Positions 1 to 12,625 of a DNA stretch of 64,000 bases are shown piece by piece. Under the pieces are notes generated by a model that was not told where the DNA came from, did not search any database, and saw only the letters and a program-made list of their open reading frames with translations. The DNA is from Cinnamomum chago (Eukaryota > Streptophyta > Magnoliopsida > Laurales > Lauraceae), in contig CP142457.1 in NCBI GenBank assembly GCA_038049695.1, positions 28,233,001-28,297,000 of the forward strand, written 5' to 3'. Every line of letters starts with the position of its first letter. Position 1 is the stretch's first letter. Made by a program: the position numbers and the translations under genes.

Positions 1-1994
1 TTTCTCTATTTTTGGCATTAGAAGTCACAGATTTCTCATTACTTTTTATTTACACATGAAATGGTGAATTTTATTTGCACCATTGATTTAATTGAAGATT
101 TGATAAAAAGGTGACATTTTATGCATCTATTGGGCCCGCATCTTGCATAATTCTTTCCCTATTAGTTATTGATATTTGAGAAAAATCAATGCAATGAATT
201 GTTTCAGGGATGCTCTTAATTGCTTTGCTTTTATTGATTCATCCGGACGAGATTCGCTTGGTTGATTGATACATGTACCAATCCGATATAGATCCAAGGT
301 ATTTCATCGAATCATGTGATGAAGGGATTCGATTCGTACCCTAAATTAAATTATTAGAAAAAAAAGAATATGAATAAATTATTCTTTGACATTTTTTTTA
401 TTTTTTTGTAGGGAATTTCAGAATTTGCGGCCCGCGGAAGAAAATTGATTAATCAAATGCACCATGGGACCCATCTACGTTTGGCATAAATTCCTAGGTA
501 GGGGCGACCATGGCAGGGTCCGCTCTCATATGAAAAGAAATCAAATTTAATCTCTTGAAGATAAGTTCTAGATTTGTGGGCCATGTGATGAGGTGTCGGA
601 GACCTTCCATTCAAGAATCACACATCCAAATGGGGCCTACTTCCTTGGTTGCAATGAAATTAATTTCAGATTTGAGGGGATCTTTTCAAGAGAGAAAGTG
701 GGCCCATCTAAGGATATTTTTCCAGCCATGAAGAGTTCAAAAAAACTTGGAAGATCTTGACTAGCAATCCAAGTTGGAAACAAATTCAAAGAATCCCAGA
801 TTTTAGCACTTAAACTCCAAATGGATAGGCCTCAAATTTTGAAAGTTTGCAACCCAAGATTCTTGGGAAGATGGAGTTGCACGTCCAACACCTTCAAGAA
901 TATATCACACGTCCAAAAAAAAAGAAAAAAGGAGTTGCCCATATGGTTTCAAAATTTGAATTAAATCTAAAGTGGGCCTAAGAGAGGAAGTTGCATGAGA
1001 TATAAAGAATCCTGCTTTTAGTAGGATGGTGTGCCACGAAATCCAAGAAGCTAGAAAATCCCTTGAAACTCTCCCAAAACCCTCTTAATCCTAATCCAAC
1101 TTGGACCCCACACAACTTATCCTTCCCAAACCAAAAACCTTGCAACCCAAGATACCAAAAAAAAAAAAAAAAAAAAAAACATAAAAAGAGCCAAAGAGGG
1201 GCAAAACTTGATTCCCATCTTCTCTCCATACCTTGGACGGCCAACAACATATTTCATCCCTTTTCCATTAATTTTTCTCCATCTCTCATCCTTCCATCAA
1301 TATTTCATCCAAGGCCTTCCCTAAGGAACACCACTACTTGAATTTCTACGCCATGATCGCGCCGCCTCCGTTGCTATCGTCATTCCACCATCGGACCAGC
1401 CTTGAAACCATCTTCCCTTGCTTGGATCTCAGATCGCAAAATGAGAGCCGGTTGGATCGCCGTTCAAGACCGCGTGTCCCTATCTTCCGTTTGGTGTTTC
1501 ATGTGTCCAGGGTAAGGTTGGATGCACTTTATTTTAATTCAAATAATTTTTTAATGGTTATTTGCTTGTAATGTGTCTTTCATTAATAAATCAAGTTTAT
1601 GGGGTCTTGGTCTTCACCAATGGGTCAACATCGAATTTTTGTGCCTAGTGACAGTGCGCACTTGGTGTTGTGGTCTTGATTTTCTTGATGACATTTAGCA
1701 AAGTAACCATTGCAAAGTTTTAGAATTAAAATCTATTTTTTTTATTCTCTGATTTTTTTATGTTTATTTTCATGCATCTTAATAATTATTGCAATTGGTT
1801 GGACCAATAATTCTTATGGTGATGCAGTAGTTAGATTAGATTTCTAGATTAGGATTTAAATTTTTCTTTGGTGGTAATTAAATTTTTTCAGACTTGTAAT
1901 TAATTTTTAATTAAAGTAGGACATTTGATTTGTATAGTGTTTTTTTTTAGGCTAGAACTAGTTTTCAATAGGACATGTTTCTCTTGATTAATTA
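1..1994. other. Non-coding repeat-like sequence with a TATA-like promoter and poly-A tract
   Basis: No credible gene. A TATAAAG box at 1001-1007 is followed by a C-rich leader, a pattern shared by the LTR promoters further right, so this may be a decayed plus-strand LTR; I could not find its ends. A run of 23 A's lies at 1157-1179 and creates spurious reading frames on both strands. The rest is AT-rich. Confidence 0.4.
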
Positions 1995-2058
1995 CTCCAT
2001 GTGGATCAACCTCGGACTTCACTGAGTTATTACTACAATTGTGGCCTTGTACTTGGGG
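1995..2058 (+). repeat. Retrotransposon-associated motif, plus-strand copy
   Basis: Begins TCCATGTGGATCAACCT and ends CTTGTACTTGGGG. The same ordered motif occurs on the opposite strand at 4243-4306 with scattered differences, so the two are related. From memory, this 'CCCTGTGGATyGACCtcGG...GTTATTACTAC...CTTGCACTTGGGG' sequence recurs next to plant Ty3/Gypsy elements; I could not verify that here. Confidence 0.5.
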
Positions 2059-2934
2059 CTGACGATCACATGACCTGTGAGTTTGATGGGCCACATCGGT
2101 CGGCGTGACGGGCCTAGGTAGCCTAGCCAAATTTACACCCCTAGGTGAACAGGAGGAATCCTCCTGCTCTGTGACTCTAGATGGGTTGCAATCTCCAATA
2201 CTTCAAAAGGGGAGTTCTCTATATATGCAAAAGTTGAAGATCTGGCTAGTAACGAAAAGCGGTTGGACCCAACTCTAATCCCAAAAGGCCTAAACTGTGG
2301 AGGGAGTTGGATGCAATTAGAGGAAGCTGGAATGGAGCTTGGTGCATGGGAGGTCACTGGAACATTGTTCATTTCCCAAGTACGTGAAAAGTCAGAAGGA
2401 GGTCATCTCTTTGCAACGATGAGACTATTCTCAAATTGGATCAACTCTCATTCCCTTATTGAGCTTCAACTGGGAGGAGCTTCTTTTACCTAGTCCAACC
2501 ATCAGACGCTATTACACCCCCATTTCATAAGCATGGGGTTTTGTGTGAGATTAGGGGCTAATTAAATTTTTTCTTAATAAACCATACGACCGTGACCCCC
2601 AATCGTGGTCAAGCGTGGATGGATGGTGAATTGAAATAAAGAAAGGTGAAGCATCAAATCAAGAGAGAATAAAATATAAAGGGATTATGATGGTCTTTTA
2701 TTTTAAGTGGCTAGATTGGGAGCCTTGTTGACTTTTATTTATTTATAAAAAGATGATTTTTTTTGTCATTTAGTGGAGAAAGGAGGTTGCTTTTTTACTT
2801 CTTTTTTTTTAAAAGAAAGAGGAAATTTTGAATTTGTGTACTTTTGATATTACCCGTGGTCTTTTCTTATCGGAATAATGAAGTCTTTACCTCATCTCAA
2901 TTCAATTCACCATCTATCTAAACACACTAAAATA
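2059..2934. other. Unassigned AT-rich sequence
   Basis: No gene, RNA or element ends recognised. A small 6-bp inverted repeat (AGGAGG-AAT-CCTCCT) sits near 2150. T-rich runs dominate after 2740. Confidence 0.3.
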
Positions 2935-4120
2935 GAAGCCCATGGTAAGATATAAACATTTCCATGGTTCACTGACAATCTAACGGAAGCTTCATTGATA
3001 TATAGATGATAACAATATTAAACATTTAAGAGAAAGCATAACTTTCAATTGCTAAAGTTAAAGTTTAACGAAATAACAAAAGTAGTTTAATTACATGGCC
3101 TCTAACAAAGACATGGGCCAAACAAAATGATATACAGGAGAAAAGCATATCCATGTACGATCGTGAAGGCACTTGGGTGCGTGGTCATGACGACTCAGAT
3201 AATGTCGTCCGCACACCATTCTTGGAACTCTTCAAGCTTATCCACCTAAAACAGCGCTGTCTCCTTTACAGGGTCGGTGGGCTCGGTACCTATGTACCAA
3301 AGGTAGAATTATCAGACTAGGAATGGTCAGTGGCTGATATATATAAATAACAATAAATATGCAGTATCAAATCGAAGTAAATACAGTACGATCACATTGA
3401 ATTCCAATAATATAAGTACTAAGCATAAATACGTGAATCTCAATAAACAACAAATTAGATAAGACGAAGAACTAACTTATAACATCCTAAGTTCCTAACA
3501 GTAGGCGGTCCATATTGACTAATCACCATAGGATATTATCACTACTCTCCCCACTCGTACCGAGTTGTAATAGAGAACACATGCAGGAGAAAAGTCTGAT
3601 CAATATGGTACCTGAGGTAGCGAACAATCAAAATCTTTTCTTTTGAGGGTACCCAATTGTGTACATCCATCTTATAATCGTTCTGCAGTCACAAAACAAT
3701 GGTCCTATCACAGAGGTGCCCTAACTGTGTTTGATGTTAACAGCTGAGTGGTGCCTGAGTCAAAGAATCCTCTTAGTACAGTCAGTGAGGGGCTAGGCTT
3801 ATCTTACTTGAACAATAGTCATCAAATGAAAGAGTGACTACTCTCCATCAATATTTGAATCAAAATTCAAATAATACTAATAGCCCAACAGCCTTTACAA
3901 TCGAAACACCTAGCCTTAACACCTCAGTCAACCCAAACAATGGTACCAAACACAAAGGGGATCCTAAGTCCATCTAAGCTCTCAATGTGATCCCAACATT
4001 ACATATACAACGCTAAAGAACATATTCGTGGCATGTGAACATCAATACCGAAGTATACAACTCAATTCCAATAATGCAATATTCAAAGGAGAATTACAAT
4101 CCCAGCCTAAGTCATTGATG
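2935..4120 (-). mobile_element. Decayed minus-strand LTR remnant, Ty3/Gypsy-type
   Basis: Read on the minus strand, this has the layout of the 3' half of the LTRs of elements A, B and E: a variable stretch, a splice-acceptor-like TTTTAG, a short acidic frame ending in stop, then a sequence containing CTTCCGTTAG that resembles the 'gcttccgca' segment near the LTR ends. Neither terminus nor a target duplication could be fixed, so boundaries are approximate and the family is inferred from the acidic exon alone. Confidence 0.45.
3195..3245 (-). other. Acidic exon-like frame ending EWCADDII-stop
   Basis: On the minus strand the frame reads VDKLEEFQEWCADDII and then TGA. It directly follows TTTTAG, an acceptor-like sequence whose AG lies at 3246-3247. 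It matches the ends of the frames in LTRs A (EWHADDVV), B (EWQPDDVI) and E (EWRADDVE), while using different codons. No ATG lies in the exon, so if translated it would need an upstream exon. Confidence 0.5.
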
Positions 4121-4242
4121 GTCTTCTCTGTACAGCACATCACCATTCAGTTCTAAGGGATTATGAGGTCCTTGATGTCTTATTGAATCACCTTGGTGCA
4201 CAATACAGTGTTTGACATTAGTTTACCTCATGATCGTGAGCT

Positions 4243-4306
4243 CCAAGTGCAAAGCTTCGATTGTAGCAATCAAATTGGTGAGACCAAGTCAATCCACAGG
4301 GAGCAA
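4243..4306 (-). repeat. Retrotransposon-associated motif, minus-strand copy
   Basis: The reverse complement begins TCCCTGTGGATTGACTTGG and ends TTTGCACTTGG, aligning in order with 1995-2058. The two copies are in opposite orientation about 2.2 kb apart. Confidence 0.5.
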
Positions 4307-4329
4307 TGTGTTTAAGGTCTTTTCAACTT

Positions 4330-5936
4330 ACACTTGTCCTATTTAAAATCTAAAACTAGCCTAAAAACTAAAAAAAATAAAAAATTACAACCATCATTCC
4401 TACTTTCCAAAAATTAAATTAATTACAATCTAATAAAAAGAAAACTTTCTAAATCTAAAAATCCTAAACTAAAAGAATCTAAAAACTAAAGTTGCGGCAA
4501 ACTAATATACAAGTTAGAACATCCAATAATAAAAAGTTACTAAAAAATGAAGCACAACTAAATCAGAAATTAAACAAAACTAAGTTAGAAACAAATCAAA
4601 ATAAAGAAAACAACTCTCTTTCTAAAATTTAAAATCCTAAAATAGTAACTATGCTATCTTAGAAATTCCTAAGTTAGTGAATTAACTAAGTGAACTTTCT
4701 AAAGTTAAGGACTTTCCAAATAAATAAAGATTTTCAAATCACACCAAATTTAGAAAGCACTAAAGTTAGTAAATTAGAAAAATTAAAAACTACACTAAGT
4801 CAAATTCCAAGTCCTAAAGAACTTTCTAAGTTTTAAAATCTTCACATAAAATAAGTTTAGAAAGATATTTTAATTCTTGAGATTAAATATAAATTAAGAA
4901 ACTAATCTTAAAGTTAGAAAGTTAATAAAGTTAGTAATGCAATGTAGGCCATGAGATGCTGAAAAAAATCTTAAGTCTGAAAAACTAGTATGCTGGACTG
5001 TTTTTATACATGATTTTTCCTAATCTAATGCAACCTAAAATTGAGTTTAATGGCTGAATTTTGAACTAAAATAATGATGCATGAATCAAATAAAAAAACG
5101 GAAGTGAAAAAGGACTTAAAATAAAGAAGATATTTATGAATGAATATGACTCGTTAACTGAAATTTGTGTAGAAATTCTGCACATAGTTGGCCCAACGTG
5201 CCATGTTCAAGCCACTGTTTCACCAACCTCCCAAAATCTTTTTGATCTGAAATTCCGGGACATGAGAGACCACATACTTAAATTCACTATTCCTAAGTTT
5301 CAAAGAAAAATATCATGATTTCGTTGGTCTATCCACTTGGTTTTTTTTGCCAAAAACTGTTTTTGTAGTTTTGCTAAAATTGTGAAAAAAGTTTTGTTTA
5401 TATGTTGAATCCGAGATTCAGCACTATGTTTGGCCTAATTTTACCATTCAAATTATGGACTTTTTTTAACTAGATTCCCCAGCCATGTAAGAGATTCCAC
5501 TAAATGTAATGCCTGCAATGATCACTACTTCCAACCATAAACTATGCACAAAATAAACATATAATCAACATGAATATTAAAAAAAAAAGAAAAATTGTAG
5601 GACTTTTAAATGTAGTGATGAAAAAAGTTTAAATGTAGTAGTAAAAAGAAATTAAATGTAGTACTCCTTCAAAATTCTTTTCTAATCGGGTTCATAATTT
5701 GAACCATGTTCTTAAGGCCCTTGGGTCGTCAATCCAAACACAAATAAATAAAGAACACAAATCAAGCACCAATCACCCAAGAACAAGAAAGAAAAATTGA
5801 AAAGAGAAAGCAACACATTTACTAATATGCAAAGTCTTTACATAAGATAAAAAAAATAAAACAAGACAATTACATACTAGGATGTAAAGCCTCTTCTATA
5901 GGAAAAACCAAATAGAGTAGTGTGATTTCCGGCCCA
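4330..5936. other. AT-rich non-coding sequence, probably decayed retrotransposon interior
   Basis: Long runs rich in 'ctaaagttagaaa'-type words, no frame with recognisable content. Its position beside the minus-strand motif at 4243-4306 suggests leader or spacer DNA of a Ty3/Gypsy element read on the minus strand, but this is inference. Confidence 0.3.
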
Positions 5937-8108
5937 AATCTTGTTAGGGATTTTTTGTATTGCAATTTGAAAGATGCATTATCATGTTATCATCATTTGA
6001 ATTTTCACATGATCTTTGTTTTTTAAAAACTTGAAATCTTAATTTTCACATGCATTGTTTTTAAGACTTTTAAAAATTATGTTACATGCATGTTTTGGAT
6101 TTTAAAATAATTGGATGCATTAATTTTAAAAAGAATATTCTCGAATCATGCTAGCCTATGATTTTAGTCTTTCAAATCATCTTAGGCATTTTTAATTCAT
6201 GTTTTGATTGATGAAACCAAGCATGACTTCAATGGCCAAAATTCCCACTTAGAAAATCATTTCAAACAAAAAAAAATACTGGAAAATGGCAGTCTTACGG
6301 TTACCTCACGGCTTACCCTGCAGTAGCCTAAGGCTAGTCGTATAGCAAAATGTGACCGTTGTAAACAAGTCGTTTTCTGATCGTTGGTCGTTGGAGGTAC
6401 AGTTAGCTGTGAACTAGCCGTTAGTGTTAGTGCCACATTTCAGTGTGCACTGTGTTTGTATTGTCATTTCTGTGCCAAGATGTCCAAGAAGACCTTGCCT
6501 CTCAAAGTGCCTCAAGGAAGATCAAATTCAAAGGGTTTATTGAGCTTTTGGAAAGACCAGATTCATCAAAGAAAGTCTCCACATGTGTTTCCAACCTTAT
6601 CAGGTATTTTAGACTCAGACCAGACCTTAGAACCCTTGGAAAAAGTTGTGTTTTAAAACTTGTTTTCAATCTCTCACTCTCAGCTAAGACAGTCTTACAA
6701 AAAGGGGGTTCGGTGACTTTTCTGTCACTTGGCGGCTAGCCCCTTTGTAAAAAGCGGCTAACCGCCAAGTAACCGAAAACTGAAAGTCCTGGGATCCTAA
6801 CCCTAGGGGGGGGGGGGTGAATAGGGTGAGCTACAATATGTGACCAATTATGACAAATTTTAACTTCTTAAAATAAACTAGTCACAAATGATGATTTATC
6901 AAACAAGATGCGGAAGCTAATAAAACAATCACCATAAGCAAACACCACTACACAAAGATTTATAGTGGTTCGGCCTCAATCCCTACATCCACTACCGGCT
7001 TGTGATCCAACACCCCACCGGATTTCCACTATTTATGCTTTTCAATAGGCTAAGCAATAACCTTTACAATGATGTTTTTCAAGGCTTAACATCAACCTAT
7101 ACATTATGCTTTTCTTAGGCTAAGCAATAACCTCTTCAACCAAAGGTTGGTTGTCTCTCTAATTAGTATCTATAATACACTTGATGGAGATACAATTTAT
7201 AGCTCATTACAATGCCTCTTAATTAGGCGGATATGGAAGTGAAAAAGTAATTCATACACACACTATGAATGCAAAGATGAATGCTCAATGTGTATGTATG
7301 ATGTCCTCAATCATTTTTAAAATGAAAGCTCATGAATGTATGCCTAAGGCTTTTGAAAGTTTTAGCTCATAAAACATTTATGATTGAGGAAAGAATGCAA
7401 GTCACATGTTAAAAATAACTTGTAAAAGATATACATTCGTATCCTAAACAAGTTGTGAAAATCTAAGCACAAAACATGTGATGCATAGGGATGTCAATCA
7501 AATCAACAATGTAGCTCATAAAACATAAAAATAGATTTGATTGAAAATAGGGGACAAATCATATGTACTTATAAAATCAACTTGAATATGATATACCTAT
7601 CAAAGAAAAGCAAGTTGTGAAACTTTAAAACAAAGTTACATATGATTTGTAAAGATGTTGAATCCAAAACATAAGATATATTTGAAAGTGATTTTCTTAT
7701 GATGAAAAACAACAACCATAGATTCAACCAAGTATAGGAATCATCTTACATATGATTTCAAAGATTCTTTCATTAACATGAACTACTTAGATTTACCAAT
7801 TAAAGTACTACTTGGATTGAATCAAGGTGATGCATTCAGAACAATAGATCAATTCAAAACATAAACATGTTAAGGACACAACAAATCATAGTTTATCATG
7901 CTAGAAAAGATTTACCAATAATTAAAGCAAAGCATGAAAACATATGATTAAGAAAAGTAAAGCTTACTTAGAGATTTGACTTCATTAATCCAAGGTTTAG
8001 CTTTCCTAATGACCCCTTTCATCCCTTAGCTCATTCCCCTTTCATTGGCCTCAAAACCTCTCAAGGAGGGCCTTAAAATTGCTAACTTTTGACAAAGGAA
8101 TGAACTAG

Positions 8109-8116
8109 TATTTATA
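8109..8116 (-). promoter_or_regulatory. TATA box of LTR H
   Basis: TATAAATA on the minus strand. The inverted pair AACGGTCA-N6-TGACCGTT (8181-8202) lies about 65 bp upstream, and the palindrome cluster extends from there to about 8306. Confidence 0.6.
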
Positions 8117-8142
8117 GCCAAAAAGTGTCCAACGGCTCTACC

Positions 8143-8306
8143 CCGATCGACCTGGCTCTTCCCCGGTCGACCTGGTCTACAACGGTCATAAAACTGACCG
8201 TTTGAAAGAGGGCACAACGGCTCTTTCCTGGTCGACCAGCAGTGGGCTTGGTCGACCGGGTCCCCTGTTGGGCCGGTCGACCGAGTCCACTGCAGGTCGA
8301 CCTGGC
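8143..8306. promoter_or_regulatory. Cluster of GGTCGACC-type palindromes in LTR H
   Basis: Six TCGA-centred sites, including perfect 12-bp palindromes CTGGTCGACCAG (near 8229) and CAGGTCGACCTG (near 8294). They lie just upstream of the TATA box on the minus strand. The spacer contains the inverted AACGGTCA/TGACCGTT pair. Confidence 0.6.
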
Positions 8307-9009
8307 CTGGGACCAAAATTCCCTATAATTGCATATTTTTGCATATTTCAAAGTATATTCATGAGGGAACTCTTGGGTCACTAAATCAAGCTTGGAAACA
8401 TGTTTTAAATCAAACAAAGTGGTTTAAAAACATGAAACAAAAAAAGCCTAAAAAGATTTGAAAGATTTAAAATATAGGCTTGCTTGATTTCTGAAACTTC
8501 TTTTCAAACCTAATTGCATCCAAGTTTAAAAACAAAACATGCATAAATCAATATTTCTTCAAGTCTAAAAACCAATGCATGTGTAAATCAATATTTCAAG
8601 ATTTTCTAAATCAATGCATATGTGTGTAAATCCAAATGATGCTAGAATGATAATGCATCTATCAAATTGCAATACACAAAACTCCTAACAAAATCCTGCG
8701 GTTGCTTTTCCAGAGAGCAGTCTTTTCATCTGATATGGAGTTCGGTTACCTAGCGGCTAACCGACGTGTACTCTAGCGGCTAACCGCAAGGCAACCGAAA
8801 CTCATGGTTAGTTTTCCAGAGAGCTCCTTATTTCTGGACCTTCACTCTGTCACATCAGTGGTCACCTCACGGCTAGCCACCAAGGCCACCGATGGCTAAC
8901 CATGAGCTGACTGAATTAGAAAATATGACCGTTGTCTCAAGGAAATTGAAAAGGGGCTACCCGACGTGCTAAGAGGCTAGCCGCCAAATCTAGCCGTTGG
9001 ATTTTTGTC

Positions 9010-9016
9010 TATAAAA
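9010..9016 (+). promoter_or_regulatory. TATA box of LTR F
   Basis: TATAAAA, 17 bp after a TAGCCGTTGGA sequence and downstream of the GCGGCTAACCGC-like repeats. Position within the LTR matches the promoters of D and H. Confidence 0.55.
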
Positions 9017-9956
9017 CTGAAGCTCATTTCACTTTACAAAAGGTCACTTTTTGAGAAGAGCTTTGCTTGCTACTTTCTTCCCATCAAACCTAAGCTCTTA
9101 TATCTTCTTCCAAACACTCTTGTGTTAGATCTAGGAAAATCCAAGAGCTTGATTAGCTCCAAGATGAGTGTGTTGTGAGGAAGAGCTTCTTCTAGGATCC
9201 CATATTGTATGAAAGCCTTATCTTTGTAAACCTAGAAGACCAAACCTCTAAACCTTGGTTGTGCAACACGTTGGAAGCATCCTTCTCAACACCAAGACTT
9301 CGTCAAAGAGGTGAAAGCTTCGACTATGGTCAGAGCTCTTTAGAACACTTTCAATCTTCATCAAAGGCAAGTGTTCACCCTTCTCCAAACTTCTACAATA
9401 TGTGTGTAATATGGTAGTGGTTCAGATCTGTGTGACTAAATCACTTTATAATTGTGTGAGGAGGAGTAGATCTGTGTGATCGAACCTTGGTAACAAAATT
9501 GAGGTAGAATCAGTACTTGTGTAGTTTGATTCTTCTTAGTGGAACCAAGGGACTGTGTGACCCTTGAGAGTGGATGTAGGTCTATGTGACCGAACCACTA
9601 TAAATTGCCTGTGTCTATTTCTCTATTGCATGATTTACATTTTTATATATTGTGGAAATTGATACGTATAATATTTCATCACTGAGCTTAATTGACACAC
9701 ACACACACACACTTGTGCTTATCAACTTAAAACCAATTGTGTCACATCTTTATTGTTTAAGCACTCACTTGTTGAACACATATTCCGCACAAGTTATACT
9801 CTTATTTGTGTTTGTTTTGTTCACTGTTCTGGTTGGATTAAAATCGGTCTAAGAAGATTAAAATTGGCAAATGAATACCATTGGTCCTATTCACACCCCC
9901 CCTCTAGGACTTAGTCATTGGCCCTAGCCTGCACTTTCAGTTAGAACTGATTTTTT

Positions 9957-9967
9957 TATATAAAAGG
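9957..9967 (+). promoter_or_regulatory. TATA box of LTR G
   Basis: TATATAAAAGG. It is now separated from its upstream TGACCGTTG motif (6353-6361) by insertion of element F only 13 bp upstream. Confidence 0.55.
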
Positions 9968-11011
9968 ACCATTACTTGGGATTTGAATGAACCCTTTTGA
10001 GTCTTTTGAAGGCCAATGAAGGTGGAATAACTATGAAATGCTACTGGGTCATTTGGAAAGTTAAAGCTTGGAGTCATTGAGTTAAATCTTTTAAGTAAGA
10101 TTAGTTTATCTTGTCATATGTTTTCATGCTTTGCTTAAATTATTCATAAATGTATTTAGGCATGTTAAATATGACTTGTCGTGTCCTTAACATGAATATA
10201 ATTTGAATTGATTTATTATTTTGGGTGCATCACCTTGATTCACACTAAGTTGGACTCAAATTGGTATATCTAAGTGAATCATGTTTTGGAATCACCTTTG
10301 AAATCACATGTAACATGATTCATATACTTGGTTGAATCTTTGGTTGTTGTTTTCCATCATAAGAAGTCACTTTCAATCTATCTTATGTTTTGGATTCAAC
10401 AACATTCACAAATCACATGTATTTGGTTTTAAAGCTTCACACAACTTGCTTAGCATTGATAAGTATATCATTTTCAAGTTTGTAGTTAAATTACTTTTGT
10501 GTTTTATACTTTCAAATGCTTTTAGCATACATTCATTGAGCTTCATTTTAAAATTTATTGAAGTCCTTATGCATTACATGTTTTGTTCTTAAAATTTCAC
10601 AACTTACTTGAACTAGATAGGTATATCTTTTACAAGTTGCTTTTAATATGTGATTAGCATTCTTGCCTCAATCATAAATATTTTTTATGAGCTAAAACTT
10701 TCAAAAGCCTTTGGCATACATTTATGAACTTTTATTTACAAATTGATTGAGGACATCATGCATACACATTGAGCATTCATATTGTGTATGTGTGAGTTAG
10801 ATTTTCACTTTTATATCCGCCTATTTAGAGGCATTTTATTGTGCTTAAAATTATATCTCTTCAAGTATATTTTAAACACAACTTAGAAAGAAAACCTTAG
10901 GGTTATAGGTTATTTCTTAGCCTTAGAAAAGCATGAGTGTAAGGTTAAGGGTGAACAATAAAACCCAAGAGGTTATTGCTTAGCCTTGGAATGCATAAAG
11001 TAAATGTTATT

Positions 11012-12116
11012 TGAAAGACCCCGACCCGAGTGACCTCGATTAGTATTAATTAAGTCTTGTTTTAGTTTTAAGCGTGATTAGTGAATGTTGGTTAAGTTGG
11101 GATTAGAATAGCTTTGTTATAGCTTTGGGGCATTTTGAGTGCCTTTATACTTAGTGGGACCCTTTGGGGGTTCCTTTTGTGACTTTGCGTTTGCTTTGGG
11201 GATTTTCTGAGATTCCTGTGATTTATATTTTAACATCATTTTTACTCATCTCGTTAATCTCTTCAACTTTTATGTTGATCCCGTTCCCGTCCGGAACCCC
11301 CAAACCCGACTTTTCAGCATTGAGGGCAAAACAGTCTTTTTACACTAAATTTGTATCCAAAATTTGATATTCCCAAAACCCTTGACATATATACTTTTTG
11401 GAAGCTAGAAATTCCGACAATCATTTTTTCCTTCTTTGTCGAACTCATCCGAGATCCCGAAAGTCATGATTTCAGCCCCATAAGAATTTCAAGTGGTGGA
11501 GCCCATCTCATTTGCTATAAAAAAGAGACCCTTCTTCCTCTTTTCCCCTTTTCCAACTCAAAAATAAACCCCAAGCTAGGGTTTCTCTTTTCTCTTCTTT
11601 TTCTTGCTTTTCCATCCCCAAATCACCACTAACCTTGCACAAATTGAGAAATGGAGGTCATCATCTCCGTTTTCACCACTAGAGTTTTCCATTGATACTA
11701 TTTGTGGAGGAAACCTTCCTTCCCAAGACCTTCCTTAAGCTAATCTTGTATCTTTGAAGAACTCTCATGCAAGTAATCCTTCCCATCTTTTGATATTGTG
11801 TTTCCCTAGCCTATAGGAGTCCCCATTTTCATTATTGAAGCCTCTCTTTCCCCATTCATTGTTTTAACCCTTTTAGGGTTTGTTTTGGGGACTTTTCTTG
11901 TAGCTTTGAATCTTGGATTTGGAAGAGTGATTAGAGCTTTTTGGCTAAGCTTGGACCTAAGTCAAGTGGATGAATGGATATCTTGAGCTTTGAAAGGTTT
12001 TTATGAAATATGGATGACTTTATTATTCCTTTTTATGTTTTTCTTGACTTACAATAATTTTGAAATAAATGCACATATGAATCTTGTTGGTTTGTTAAAC
12101 TCTTAGAAAAGGTAGC
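11012..12116 (+). repeat. Element A 5' LTR, first segment
   Basis: Aligns with the first 1.1 kb of the 3' LTR (33641-34735). TATAAAAAAG at 11516 is matched at 34146; a C-rich leader ending in CTAGGGTTTCTC follows. A GCAAGTAATCC donor-like sequence lies near 11770 and again near 34398. Confidence 0.85.
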
Positions 12117-12625
12117 AATTTTGTATTTGCAATTTGATGGATGCATTTTCACTTTAGCATCATTTGAATTTTCACACTTGCATTGTTTTAGAAAACCTTG
12201 AAATCTGGTTTTATACATGCATTGCTTTTAAGATTTGAAAAAGTATTGTTTTATGCATGTTTTGTTTTTATACTTGGATGCATTGATTTTAGAATTCAAA
12301 CTCTTTTGAAATCCTAATTCTTTGTGCATTACTTTTGAGAAATTATATTGAGGATTTAGGTTTGTGCCTTGCATACATTCATCATTTTCAGAATCATTTT
12401 TGTATGCATTTTTATGTGAAAAGAGTTTTTAGAAATCAAGCTAGCCTATGTTTTAAATCTTCCAAATTATTTTAGGCTTTTTGTGTTTCATGTTTTTAAA
12501 CATCTTCGTTTGATTTAAAACATGTTAACAAGCTTGGTTTAGTGGCCCAAAAATCCCCACAAAGAAACACCTTCAAATTTGCAATTTATGGGAATTTTTG
12601 TCCCAGGGGGTGGTCCGGCAGTGTC

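Larger units (their letters stand above)
6781..8690 (-). mobile_element. Element H: inverted SIRE-like solo LTR inserted in F
   Basis: On the minus strand it starts TGTTAGGAGTTTTGTGTATT (8690) and ends AGGACTTTCA (6781), 1910 bp. Flanks are AAAAC (6776-6780) and AAATC (8691-8695), a target duplication with one mismatch. It contains six TCGA-centred palindromes (8143-8306), a TATAAATA box at 8116-8109 and a C-tract near its right end (G run near 6806-6818 on the plus strand). No internal region or primer-binding site. Confidence 0.78.
6425..9939 (+). mobile_element. Element F: SIRE-like solo LTR inserted in G
   Basis: Starts TGTTAGTGCCACATT at 6425 and ends GCACTTTCA at 9939, with perfect GTTAG duplications at 6420-6424 and 9940-9944. 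Without inserted H it is 1605 bp. Upstream of its TATA box it carries several copies of a 'GCGGCTAACCGC'-like inverted motif (6741-6772, 8755-8785, 8965-8995). A C7 tract and CTCTAGG precede the right end. No primer-binding site follows, so it is a solo LTR. An (AC)n run lies near 9695-9711. Confidence 0.8.

Noticed and set aside
978..1341. Overlapping frames on both strands at 978-1341
   Set aside because: They arise from a 23-base A run that encodes poly-Lys or poly-Phe; no domain and no gene context.
9695..9711. (AC)n run as a regulatory feature
   Set aside because: An ordinary microsatellite inside LTR F with nothing to support a role.
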